In this document: piece by piece, positions 9,335 to 18,424 of the stretch
Numbering within the stretch: position 1 is the stretch's first letter
Layout of the letters: each line of letters starts with the position of its first letter
Source of the DNA: Prorocentrum cordatum
Taxonomy: Eukaryota; Sar; Dinophyceae; Prorocentrales; Prorocentraceae
Direction: 5' to 3'
DNA: 64,000 nt
Assembly (NCBI GenBank): GCA_963575745.1
Contig: CAUYUJ010018460.1
Coordinates: 41,001 to 105,000 of the forward strand
The notes under the pieces: model-generated
The model's database searches: none
The model's input: only the letters and a program-made list of their open reading frames with translations
What the model was told of the DNA's origin: nothing
Made by a program: the position numbers and the translations under genes

Positions 9335-10951
9335 TTACGTGTGACACGTGTCCTCCAATGTGTGGTCCAGCCTCTTACCTAACATCTTGAGGGTCAGCTT
9401 GCCGAGCCTGAGAGCATGAGGTACATTGCGCTCGTGTTGCCAGAGAAGCATGTCAGCCTGGAGTCGTCGAGCACCGACCTCCAATATCTGGTCCAAGTTG
9501 CCTCGCACAGCATATACGTTGTACAACAGCAGTCGCCATAACGATGCGCTCACCCAGCGCATGATCGGACCGTAGTACAGACAATGTAAAGAGTCGATGG
9601 CAAGGCTCCAAGCTGGGCTAGTGCCAAGACGTAACGAAAATAAAGGACAACGGTGGTTCACTGGGTCCACAATTTTGCGGTTGCCACCTGTGTTATCGTA
9701 CGTTGATCGCCAGAATATTATTGTCACGGGCAGCTCGGACGTCTCCAGCGAGAACGTGTCTTGCAAGGACGGTGACGGCTCTAGCCGATCCCCACATAGG
9801 AGAGGCACGTCATTTATAGTTATATCCCGAGAAAGGACCCTACCGTTGATGCCTTTCTTGCCTTTGGCGGTGATCAAGTCTCGTAGCAGCTGCTCTCGCT
9901 CGCCCTGCGTTCGCACCGTGACGCGTTTCTCACGCCTCGCGCAGGCTGTTTCGTAGTCATGGTGCCCCCGTAACAACCACGTCATGTCTGGGCCGAGATG
10001 GTCGTAGGATTGGTGCAGTTCGCCCAGCGACGTCTCGCAGAACTGGCATGGATTGTAAGCTGACGCCCAACTGGACAATCCAAGTGATTTGCTATGTTCT
10101 GCCCAGTCGCCTTTCACCCAGATCAGGGCGGCGCGGTACGACAGGGGGCCAGACGGCATGTCGTCTGACCACACCGTCCCGCCGTACTGCACCGCAGGGC
10201 GGCAGCCGTCGGACATGGCAGCCACCTGCCAAGCGGTAGCCTCTAGATGTGGGTAGATTGTGCACCAGCCTTTGCAGCCGCACATGCAGCTGTCGGAGCT
10301 TCTCGTGACCGACACGAGGTGTCGTGTACTCGTTAATAAATTAATAAGCCATATACCCAGAGTACTATCGGTTCGCCCTGACGCAGCACTGATGTAATTC
10401 ACACCGTCCAGGTAGACCGCGACAGGTACGGGCTGGCGTTCACCTTTTGCCAAGGCGTCCAGCACAATGGGGTGGCGTTGGTAGCACGGTAAATCGAGAA
10501 CACATTCCTGTCTGGAATCTGGACTCGATGTAAGCATGTCCACGGTGTCCGTGCATGATGTTATCTCTTCCTCGATTGCCTGGAACGCGCACCTCATCGG
10601 AGTGCTCCGCACAGTGCGTCTGAAACTACGGTTGAGGTTCACAGGAGTGGCGATGTATATCATACCGGATGGTTCAGGTAACATCTGCGATAACAGCTGT
10701 TGGTACTTTCCTGATTGTTTGCCAGGGGGCATCGAATACTGCGCGAAGTTCGCGCCTGGCACCCCAGCCGTGTCGGCGTAGTGGCAGAGGTTGCAAAACT
10801 CCATCGCCGTGATTTTGCACGATGCGTACAATTGCAAGGCCAGCTTTAATAACGACTCGCCCGCTATGCGGGATTCAGCGCTAGTGGGCGTCCATCGTCT
10901 ATGACGAGAGTGTATAGTGCGTGAAGTTCTGCGCCTTTTCTTGGGCGCCAT
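9335..10951 (-). CDS. Transposase-like protein, DDE/KDZ-Plavaka-type (tentative)
   Basis: Uninterrupted single-exon frame of 538 codons from ATG (10949-10951) to TAA (9335-9337). The N-terminus is basic (PKKRRRTSRT), consistent with nuclear entry or DNA binding. Three acidic blocks are spaced as in RNase H-fold transposases: VAVYLDGVNY near residue 183, IWVKGDWAEHSKSLG near 286, and LAIDSLHCLYYGPIMRW near 459. A Cys cluster (CMCGCKGWC) and CQFC lie between. From memory, this layout matches a transposase-like family common in dinoflagellates and distantly like KDZ/Plavaka elements; the exact superfamily needs a profile search. It is the only intact long gene in the 18.69-kb unit and the natural candidate for its mobiliser. 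Confidence 0.6.
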   Translation of the reverse strand: MAPKKRRRTSRTIHSRHRRWTPTSAESRIAGESLLKLALQLYASCKITAMEFCNLCHYADTAGVPGANFAQYSMPPGKQSGKYQQLLSQMLPEPSGMIYIATPVNLNRSFRRTVRSTPMRCAFQAIEEEITSCTDTVDMLTSSPDSRQECVLDLPCYQRHPIVLDALAKGERQPVPVAVYLDGVNYISAASGRTDSTLGIWLINLLTSTRHLVSVTRSSDSCMCGCKGWCTIYPHLEATAWQVAAMSDGCRPAVQYGGTVWSDDMPSGPLSYRAALIWVKGDWAEHSKSLGLSSWASAYNPCQFCETSLGELHQSYDHLGPDMTWLLRGHHDYETACARREKRVTVRTQGEREQLLRDLITAKGKKGINGRVLSRDITINDVPLLCGDRLEPSPSLQDTFSLETSELPVTIIFWRSTYDNTGGNRKIVDPVNHRCPLFSLRLGTSPAWSLAIDSLHCLYYGPIMRWVSASLWRLLLYNVYAVRGNLDQILEVGARRLQADMLLWQHERNVPHALRLGKLTLKMLGKRLDHTLEDTCHT

Positions 10952-11520
10952 GTTCGACTGTCCGACGCCCGAGTTCTTGAGAGAAAAAAAAAGCTACATC
11001 GATCATGATAAATAACGATGCGTTTGACATATGATAGTGCGTATTGATATGGTCGTGCAGTGCGTGCGATTGTGTCTTGGCGTGATTAATGGGTGCACAG
11101 ACGCATGAGTGGAAGGGTATCGACAGGGATCGACGCTATAAGATGACTACTATGCCGATTATGCTGGTAATGACGATGGTGGTGATGCTGATGATGATGC
11201 TAGTGGCCACGTGTCACAGGTGGTAGGTGTTGTAAGGAGCTGGGGCTCACCCTTAGCTCCCCGCTGTGCATTCCCCAAACAGGCCTTGCACTGAACGTAC
11301 ACGAGAAACGAGGCCGACGATGGCATTGCAGAATCGCAATTATCAACGCACCCCGCGGTGCCCACTTTGGCTAGGGGTCCACGTCTCGCGCCTCCCCCTG
11401 ATGAGTCACATTTTGAACGCAGTGGGAAAAGTGCAACCTGCTGCGCGAGAGAGACACGCGCTCGCCACTACACCGCGAAGCATCGCGGTCGCAGTCTGCA
11501 TGGTGAGCCACCCGCAAAAT
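10952..11520. other. Upstream region of the transposase-like gene; no firm gene
   Basis: AT-richer than its neighbours around 10980-11060, with an A-run at 10984-10992 just upstream of the ATG. A short minus-strand frame (11159-11365) has CKACLG but is too short to call. Confidence 0.3.
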
Positions 11521-11524
11521 GATA

Positions 11525-11701
11525 TTCCAGATTTCGTAATAAAAGTGAGGGGGTCTGGACCCTCCAAGAGAAGCCATTTCAGACATCCCCCGCGGGGGAA
11601 CCCTCCAAAACATCGTCCCCCGACCCCCCAGGCCCTCCAAGATAGCCTGGAAGAGACCCCCCCGAAATCAGACCCCCCTCACTTTATTACGAAATCTGGG
11701 G
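11525..11701 (+). mobile_element. Inverted-repeat element family J, copy 1
   Basis: About 177 bp with near-perfect 30-bp ends, CCAGATTTCGTAAT at the left and its complement at the right, no coding capacity. Matches copy 2 at 18993 over its full length. MITE-like. Confidence 0.85.
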
Positions 11702-12015
11702 TATCCGTGGGCAGGCAAGGCAGACGGCGAGTGACCAGAGTGCGAGGACGTCCAAACTCGCTCAGCGCGTGCCCTGGCTCGAACGATCGAGCCACTCTCC
11801 CAGCACGCGCCTTAAAGTACTCGCTAAACTGCCTTCCACGCCAGCTCGCAAATCAACGAAGTTCTTAAATAGCAGCTGTGTCAAGCAGCCCCACTTGTCG
11901 CAACTGCCTGCTGACCTGTCACATTCGCTGCGAATGCACACGACAAACCACGTGTGCCCAAGAACCTAGCATCCGCTACCCAAACTCACCTGATTTCACT
12001 GTTTTCCGATGTCGT

Positions 12016-12201
12016 CGGAGAGTCACCGGAGAGTCACCGGTGAGTCACCGGTCACCGCGATGTCACCGGTGAGATGACGTGTGGTGTGTCACCGCTACAA
12101 TCCCTGTAAAAACACAATGAAAACGTAGATGTCATCGATAGGTCACCGGTGCGGTGACATCGGTGACGTCACCGGGTGGTCACCGGTGCGGTGACTCAGG
12201 T
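12016..12201. repeat. Degenerate palindrome family K cluster
   Basis: Two groups of GTCACCGG/CCGGTGAC half-units (12016-12080 and 12130-12200), rearranged relative to the intact 36-bp copies. Lies 3' of the gene ending at 12389. Confidence 0.7.
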
Positions 12202-12388
12202 GATCTTGGGTAGCAGCAGGAAAACGTAAGGTTTCGCCCCTATTTGTTGTTTTTTCTATGTGTTATTGCATTTTCATGTTTGTTGGTAGGCAGGCAGGCA
12301 CATTCTGCCGAACAAACACTGCTGCATGGGCGCGTGCTGGCGCCCTCGGGGGGTACGGGTCGCGATGCTGGCGTGCCGCCTAACACGA

Positions 12389-13273
12389 TTACTGACCGTC
12401 AGCTGCTGACTGGGCCTTCAGGCGCTGCATCTTGATTTTGTGCACATCGTAGGCGGCCGTGCACTCCTGCTCGATCTCGTCCAACGTAGTGTTCAGCTCA
12501 TTGAGCTTGGTCAAGGCCGTCACGTAGGCGCCGTCGCCGATGTCCCTCCGCAACTTCGGGAGCGGCTCGATCAGCGCCCTGTTCATGTCCACCGTCTTCT
12601 GCGCTTGGATCGAGTGGTACAAGGACACGAGGCGCTGCGCTCCCTCATCGGTCTTGGCCCACGACCACAGGGGATCGTTCTCGAAGCCCGTCACCACCGT
12701 GAGCGCGTGCGAAATGATCTGGTTGTACCTCGCAATGCCCTTCTTGACATCTGAAGTCAAGCTCTTGATGAAGTCATCACTGTGCCCTGAAGCACCCTTG
12801 CCGCCAGCCTTGCCGCCAGCCTTGCCGCCGCCAGACTTCGACTTCTTGGCTGGGTGATCCGCCGCCGCCGCTGGCGCACCTGCCGCCGCGGCGCCGTCCT
12901 CCGTGGTCTTCGTCTTCTTCCGCTTCTTGCAGTTGCCCTCGCTCTGGTCAGCACCGTCAGCGGCGGCGGCGTGCTGTGGAGGTACTGCTGGTGGCTGTGG
13001 AGGTACGGCTGCTGGCTGTTGTGGTACGGCTGCTGGCTGTGGAGGTACATCTGCTGGCTGTGGAGGTACATCTGCTGGCTGTGGAGGTACAGCTGCTGGC
13101 TGCGGAGGTGCATCTGCTGGATGCGGAAGCGCCGCAGCAGGCGTCACGCCGTTCAGGCTGGGCGCTGCGGGGCCGCCGTTCATCTCCTGCGGGAGGTCTG
13201 CGCCACTCTCCTTCTCCTCCCCTCCTCCTTCTCCTCTTCCTCCTCCTCCTCGTCCCACCCCGTCCCTCCTCAT
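12389..13273 (-). CDS. Last exon of a multi-exon gene of unknown function
   Basis: Coding from about 13215 to TAA at 12389-12391; the frame before 13215 is purine-rich intron. It starts with a Pro/Gln-rich run of PPQPADV-type 7-residue repeats (encoded by a 21-bp repeat, 12970-13130), then a Lys-rich basic patch (KKRKKTKTTEDG, AKKSKSGGGKAGG) that could be a nuclear signal. A predicted helical C-terminal region follows (KGIARYNQIISHALTVVTG, LVSLYHSIQAQKTVDMNRAL, LTKLNELNTTLDEIEQE). From memory, such C-terminal regions occur in uncharacterised multicopy dinoflagellate proteins. Probably shares a transcript with the exons at 13655-14740 and 15381-16541. Confidence 0.65.
   Translation of the reverse strand: MRRDGVGRGGGGRGEGGGEEKESGADLPQEMNGGPAAPSLNGVTPAAALPHPADAPPQPAAVPPQPADVPPQPADVPPQPAAVPQQPAAVPPQPPAVPPQHAAAADGADQSEGNCKKRKKTKTTEDGAAAAGAPAAAADHPAKKSKSGGGKAGGKAGGKGASGHSDDFIKSLTSDVKKGIARYNQIISHALTVVTGFENDPLWSWAKTDEGAQRLVSLYHSIQAQKTVDMNRALIEPLPKLRRDIGDGAYVTALTKLNELNTTLDEIEQECTAAYDVHKIKMQRLKAQSAADGQ
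12970..13130 (-). repeat. 21-bp coding minisatellite (PPQPA repeats)
   Basis: About eight degenerate 21-bp units inside the last exon, each coding for a Pro-Pro-Gln-Pro-Ala heptad; a source of length variation. Confidence 0.8.
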
Positions 13274-13586
13274 TATCCTCTCATGTTCCCCCGCTTCCTC
13301 CTCCTCATCAGATCCGTTTCCTTCTCCCCCCCCTCTTCCTCATCCTTCTCTCCCCCCTCATCGCCACCCCCATCCCCCCCTCATTGCCCGCCCCCATCTC
13401 CTCCACCTATTCTTCCTCCTCATCGTATTAATCCTCTTCATCCTCCTCCCCCGTCTCACTCATCTCCTCGCCATCTTCTCCCCCCCTGATATTCCTCATC
13501 CTCCTCCTTCCTCCCCCCGAGTCGATCATTGCGAATCGCCTCTGCCCACTGCGCCACCTGGGGCAACAAACCTACCGACATGGACG

Positions 13587-13659
13587 CGATGCGAGTCGCC
13601 AGCGCGCGTCGGTCGAGTCGCGCACGACGCTCGACCGACGCGCGCCACGACTCGCATCG
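13587..13659. repeat. 73-bp inverted repeat at an exon edge
   Basis: Arms of about 31 bases, starting CGATGCGAGTCG and ending CGACTCGCATCG, with a spacer of about 10 bases. It sits just downstream of the coherent part of the 13.7-kb exon. Confidence 0.8.
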
Positions 13660-14740
13660 AGACTTGGAAGTCGGCTGCTTGTTGTAGACCGCACACCTCC
13701 TGCTCGCGCTTCTTCGCGGCCCCCTCGCTCTCGACAGCGTCGCTGGACCACTGCTCGAAGATGCTCCACGCCTCGTTGAACGCCACGTTGATGCCCTCCG
13801 TCACGTAGAGCAGCCGCAGGCTCTGCGTGACCACGTCGTAGACGATCCACGGCGGCCCCAGCATCATGGCCCTGAGGAACAGCCTGCATGCCTGAGGAGA
13901 GGTGATCCCCCTCCTCCTCCTTATACCCATCCTCCTCCTCCCCATCCTCTCTCCATTTCCTCATACTCCTTCTCCCCCTCCTCGCCCTCTCTCCTCCCTC
14001 GCTCCCTCCCTCCCCCATCCCTCTCCTCCTCCTCCTCCTCCTCCTCCTCCTCCTCCTCCTCCATCCGCCTCCGCCTCCTCATCCTCCTCCTCATCCTGCT
14101 TCGCATCCCTCATCGCTCCTGCTTTGAGGGCATTGATCCCCAATGCCTGCATCCAGCCGAGCTTGCCGCCGCCCTCCTTGTGGGCCACCCTGCCCAGCGG
14201 CATGTACTGCCCTTTGCGGTACTTCGTGCTGGAGATCGTCGTCACCTTGCGCTTCGTGCTCACGTAGTTCGTGAACACCTTCTGCGCCCAATCCGCCCTG
14301 AAGGCCGACTGGTCGCTCTGGCTGCCCGAGAGCTTCTTGTAGGCGTCATCGAGCTGCTTGTCCTTGGCCTTCGCGCGGTTGAACCGGCTGGCGATGGGGT
14401 TCCCCGCCCTCCCGCGGGCCAGGAACTTGAAGTCGCTGCCCTCGAGCTCGCGCATCATGGCCAACTCCGACAGCTGGTCCTCGCTGAAGCCTGTCGTGTC
14501 GATCTGGTCGAGCTCGGACTCCCTGGCCGCAACCTGCGGCGCGCTCTGTGAGTTGGGAGCTGGCATCTCGAAGACCGAGTCCAGCGAGGAATCGAGGTGC
14601 GTCGACATCATCATCTTGGCGTCGGTGCCGCGGAGCTTCTGTATCTCGTTGACGTCCTGGCTCTTGAAGGCGTCGAGCAGCAGCTGATTGATGGCGAGCT
14701 CGTCGATCGAGTCGCTCGATCGCAGGCAGTCCTCGGCGGG
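13655..14740 (-). CDS. Middle exons of the multi-exon gene ending at 12389
   Basis: Exon one (about 14740-14106) has ESELDQIDTTGFSEDQLSEL, ALARGRAGNP-like basic text and FRADWAQKVFTNYVSTKRK, then GQYMPLGRVAHKEGGGKLGW. Exon two (about 13895-13660) has GPPWIVYDVVTQSLRLLYV and VAFNEAWSIFEQW. Between them is a (CTC/GAG) intron of about 200 bases. The order of an FRxxWA block, an EGG block and a PPWI...FxEAWSxFExW block matches, as I remember it, one recurring dinoflagellate protein type without known function. No enzyme motif is visible. Confidence 0.55.
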
Positions 14741-14845
14741 TCTGAAAAACGATTTTCAGACAAAGTAGCCGACTGACATAGATCAGCTGACAAAGGGAAT
14801 TGTGGGGCTCATCGGAGCTGGTCACGCCAAGCTCCCCCCACGCAC

Positions 14846-14975
14846 CGACGTCACCGCCGCGTCACCGCGATGTCACCGATGTCACCGCGATGTCACCGAT
14901 GTCACCGATATCGGTGACATCGGTGACGTTGCGGTGACGCAGCGGTGACATCGCGGTGATATAGCGGTGACGCGC
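14846..14975. repeat. Palindrome family K, copy 4, with extra half-units
   Basis: The intact 36-bp dyad is 14892-14927; several GTCACCGCGAT half-units on the left are mirrored by ATCGCGGTGAC units on the right, so the whole 130 bp is one imperfect dyad. Confidence 0.85.
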
Positions 14976-15094
14976 GCAAAATGCGCTGTGCATGACTGAA
15001 TGAGAATATGAGGCGAGGGGGTGGTGGTGGTATTCTTGTGATTTGCGTTGCATGGGGAATGGGTTAAGGAGAGTAGTACACACATATTCAATAC

Positions 15095-15185
15095 CAATCC
15101 TCGAATGCAGTGACCCTGCTCTCCACGCGCGCGACGCGCTGCCTGGCGGTCTTGGGCGGCGTCTGCACCACGGCCTGAGAGGATA
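15095..15185 (-). CDS. Possible short exon
   Basis: Coherent minus-strand text TPPKTARQRVARVESRVTAF ending in a TGA near 15094. It may be an alternative end of the gene whose first large exon is 15381-16541. Confidence 0.3.
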
Positions 15186-15249
15186 GTGGATAGCAAGAGA
15201 CAGGGAGGATGGTCGAGGAAGAGGGTGACGACGTGCATCCACGACTAAG

Positions 15250-15345
15250 GTTGGGACGAGTACGAGGACGACGACGACGACGACGGCGACGACACCTGCG
15301 ACTACGACGACGACCTGTTACAACGACGACGGACGAGAACGACGA
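15250..15345. repeat. Degenerate (GAC/CGA)n tract
   Basis: About 100 bases dominated by ACGACG units. Confidence 0.75.
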
Positions 15346-15380
15346 CTACGGCGATCGAGGAGCAAGCGAGCTAAAACTGC

Positions 15381-16541
15381 TTATGGTCTCCAGGGGGCCT
15401 CGTCGTCCTTCTCGCCCCCGAAGCTGCCGCTGCCGCCGACGAAGGAACCACTCGTCGCTGCGCCTCCTGCGCTGGGCACCGCCGCTGCGCTGGCTGCCGC
15501 TCCTGCGTCGGCGACCTCGCTCCTGCGCTGGGGCCGAGCCGCGCGCCACTCCGCCAAGTCTACGATGTCGGGCTGACGATCGTGCGGCCACGGCGTCGAA
15601 ACCGAGCTGCCGCTGTCGACCCCCCCAGGCGCCTCCCAGCTGTGCCGAGCCGTGGGGTTCGGGCTCTCCGTCGCCTCGATGCCCTTCTCCTCGGCGTCGC
15701 GCTTGCTCGCGGCCAAGGCTGCCGCGAGAACCTCCTCCTCCTGGCGCGCGAGCTCCTGCTCGGTGAGGGCCAGCTTCTGCGACTCCGCGACGGCCTGCGC
15801 CATGAGCTCCATCTCCTCCGCTGTCTTCGGCGAGTCGACCTGCTCGGGAGACACCAGAGGCGCTGAAGGGGAAGATGCCAGAAAAGAGGGCGGGTGGGCC
15901 TCTGGCGACGGGCTCGCTGCAGGCGGGACCGCCGCTGGCGTTGGCGTCGAGGCCGCCATTGCTGGCGACGGCGTCGGGGCCGCCGCCGCCGCTGGCGATG
16001 GCGTCTGGGGCGCCGCCGCCACTGGCGACGCTTCAACCAGCTGCGCTGCGGGCGATGCGGGCACGGGCCCCGCTGGCAAGCTAGCCGCTGGCTCTGCAGG
16101 CGATCGCGGCGCGCGGCTGCGCGCGGGCGATGCAGCAGGGTCGACAGGGGTCTCCAGGGCGCTGAGGCGGCTCGTTGCATGCTGGATCCATGCCCGCTGG
16201 TTCTTGACGAGCAGCTCCAGTGCAGCTGCTTTCTTCCTCGCCTCCTCGCCCAGCCTCAGAGCCTCCTCGAGCGACATGCCTTCTGCTGCCCTGGCCTGCG
16301 TGTCGGGAACTGTCATCGTGGTCGCTGCCGACCCTGAGGCTTGCGACGCTGCGTCGCTGAGGCTCGGCACATCTGCCACCGCCATCTCCATCATCGTGCA
16401 CGTGCCATGCTCGACATCGCTGCCACCTCCAGTCAACATTCTGCCGATCCTTGTGGTGTGCGAGGCGCCGCGCGGTGGGAACTCCCACGCGATGTCAGAC
16501 TCTGGGGAGGTCGCAGGGCGCTTGCGGGCACTCTTGCCCAT
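15381..16541 (-). CDS. First large exon of a multi-exon gene of unknown function
   Basis: Opens with ATG at 16539-16541 (MGKSARKRPATSPESDIAW), a basic N-terminus. Then comes a helical segment with EEALRLGEEARKKAAALELL, a long Ala/Pro/Ser-rich stretch (residues about 115-215), a coiled-coil-like Glu/Ala region with LTEQELARQEEEVLAAALAA, and a Gly/Ser-rich end. The minus strand is chosen because the plus-strand frames over the same DNA lack such structure. Probably spliced to exons at 14740 and below. Function unknown. Confidence 0.55.
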   Translation of the reverse strand: MGKSARKRPATSPESDIAWEFPPRGASHTTRIGRMLTGGGSDVEHGTCTMMEMAVADVPSLSDAASQASGSAATTMTVPDTQARAAEGMSLEEALRLGEEARKKAAALELLVKNQRAWIQHATSRLSALETPVDPAASPARSRAPRSPAEPAASLPAGPVPASPAAQLVEASPVAAAPQTPSPAAAAAPTPSPAMAASTPTPAAVPPAASPSPEAHPPSFLASSPSAPLVSPEQVDSPKTAEEMELMAQAVAESQKLALTEQELARQEEEVLAAALAASKRDAEEKGIEATESPNPTARHSWEAPGGVDSGSSVSTPWPHDRQPDIVDLAEWRAARPQRRSEVADAGAAASAAAVPSAGGAATSGSFVGGSGSFGGEKDDEAPWRP

Positions 16542-17306
16542 GTGAACGCCCGAGAAGGCACTCGAGCAGCCAAAACGGCTATTGCGATGGCAACGGAGGG
16601 GGTGAGGACCAGGAGCAGGAGCAGGATCAGGAGTAGGAGTAGTAGAAGGACCATGGTTATACTAATTGTGAATCGGATGACCAGGACCAATCTCGTCGGC
16701 ACCCTGAGTGGAGAGGACTGACAGGCCGCAGGTGGGTGGCGCGAAACGAGCGAGGGTGACTATCCGAGAGCCCCGCGTGCCGACTGATCTGATAATGGGC
16801 GAAATAAGTTTTGGATGGGGGGAGGGGGGGGGGGTCGGAGAGGAGGCATTAGCTTTACGGGCCTTGGCGGTTGGTAGTTTACTAAACTTCCCCTCATCAT
16901 TATTCTTATTCTCAGACCCCTTGCTCATCCTATATCGCCATCCTCTCCTCCCGCCCCTCGCGGTATCCTCGACTGGCCACCGCCCATCCTCCACCAATCC
17001 GCCATCATTTACCGTGCTCATTCTCCTCGTTATCATCAGCGCTGAGGCGCATTCGAGCTGTCACACTGCACGCGACCGCAAGTTATCGAGCCGAGTGGAG
17101 CGTGCACGCACGACGCTAGCTGCGCGTCTTCACGCGAGCCAGCCAAACTGCTGCCAATGCTCGTCACCGCTTTCAGATGTAGCATCAGAATGATGTGGGC
17201 TTAACGCGTGAAGTCCTGGAAGCTTCAAGGGACACCAGGGGTCGGGTCATCCAATCTGCCAGCGGTGATCCGAAGTTCTGGCGGCGACGGGAGCACAGCA
17301 GGAAAA

Positions 17307-18104
17307 TCAAAAGCAAAAGCCCCCCATGCCCATCGGGATGGGAGGGCACTCTGGCGCCTGGGGCCTCGGCGCTGGCGCGGCCGACGCCTGAGTTCCAGGC
17401 GTGCTCATCGGCTCGGCGGGCGGCGACTGCTTCGGCGCGGTGCCCGATGCCGCCGCCGCCTGCGACGACGACGCGGCGCCTGGCTGCTGCGAGGGGGACT
17501 TCTCCTTGGTCGCCGAGGCCGCGGACGCCGTCGCCTTCGGCCTCGGCTTGACCAGCACCCCTGCCAGCACCTGAGCACTCTCGTCCGCGCTAGCGGCGGC
17601 CTCCTCTGGCTCCTCCTCGGGCGCACTCTGGTCGCCCTCCTCTGCCTCCTCGGCGTGGTCATCCTCAGCTTCACCGTCATCATTATCATCATCTTCGCCA
17701 TGAGGTGCGGCGATGTCCTCGTCCGCAATCTTCGTCTTCTTCACCTCATGGCTCACGGCGCAGTCGACGCCCTTGCTGGCAGGCCGCTTGCCGACCTCGC
17801 CCTTCTTTTTCCTGGGGAAGTGCTTCGCCTTGTCCGCCTCCATCTCCGCCTTGGTGATGCTGCCGTTGGCCCACTTCTCCGCCGCATGCACGATCCAGGT
17901 CTTGCCCGCGGCCATCTGCTCGGGCTCCACGATGAGCTGAAGGACCTGCGTCTTCGGCTGGTGCCACACCTGCAACCAGATGGCGTCCTTCTTCTTGACG
18001 GTTCTCGCCAGCACGGCGTTCCCGTCCTTGACGCCGCGCCAGAGGATGGCGTCGCTGTCCTTGCCCTTGCTGGCCTGCGGGCTATCCACGAGGTCGCCAG
18101 GCAC
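17307..18104 (-). CDS. Last exon of a second multi-exon gene of unknown function
   Basis: Stop TGA at 17307-17309. A structured block comes first (DAILWRGVKDGNAVLARTVK, WLQVWHQPKTQVLQLIVEPE, GSITKAEMEADKAKHF), then a basic patch KRPASKGVDC, an acidic run (EDDDNDDGEAEDDHAEEAEE) and a low-complexity Ala/Pro/Ser tail. From memory, similar text closes a multicopy dinoflagellate protein that also has a GWDxE block, seen here in an upstream exon (18775-18940). No known activity. Confidence 0.6.
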   Translation of the reverse strand: MPGDLVDSPQASKGKDSDAILWRGVKDGNAVLARTVKKKDAIWLQVWHQPKTQVLQLIVEPEQMAAGKTWIVHAAEKWANGSITKAEMEADKAKHFPRKKKGEVGKRPASKGVDCAVSHEVKKTKIADEDIAAPHGEDDDNDDGEAEDDHAEEAEEGDQSAPEEEPEEAAASADESAQVLAGVLVKPRPKATASAASATKEKSPSQQPGAASSSQAAAASGTAPKQSPPAEPMSTPGTQASAAPAPRPQAPECPPIPMGMGGFCF

Positions 18105-18424
18105 CTGGCCGAGAAAAAAAAAAACTCCATCCTCCTCCGCCTACGTCCCTCATCCCTCATCCAGTGATATTCTCTCTCATCCCCATCCTTATCCTCACCC
18201 CCCTTCGCTCTGCATCGTCGTTTCGTCCTCCGCCAGCGCCATCCTCGCAACCCTCTTGGTGCCAAGAATCCTCCTCCTCCTCCTCATCCTCCTCCGCCTT
18301 CTCCTCCTCCATCCACCCTTCCACCACCACCTCCCCATCATAATCCTCCCATTGCTTGTCGTGTTCTCGATCCTCGCGTCCTCCTCATCGATGCTAGGGG
18401 CAGGGACGGGGTGGGCGACTTAGC

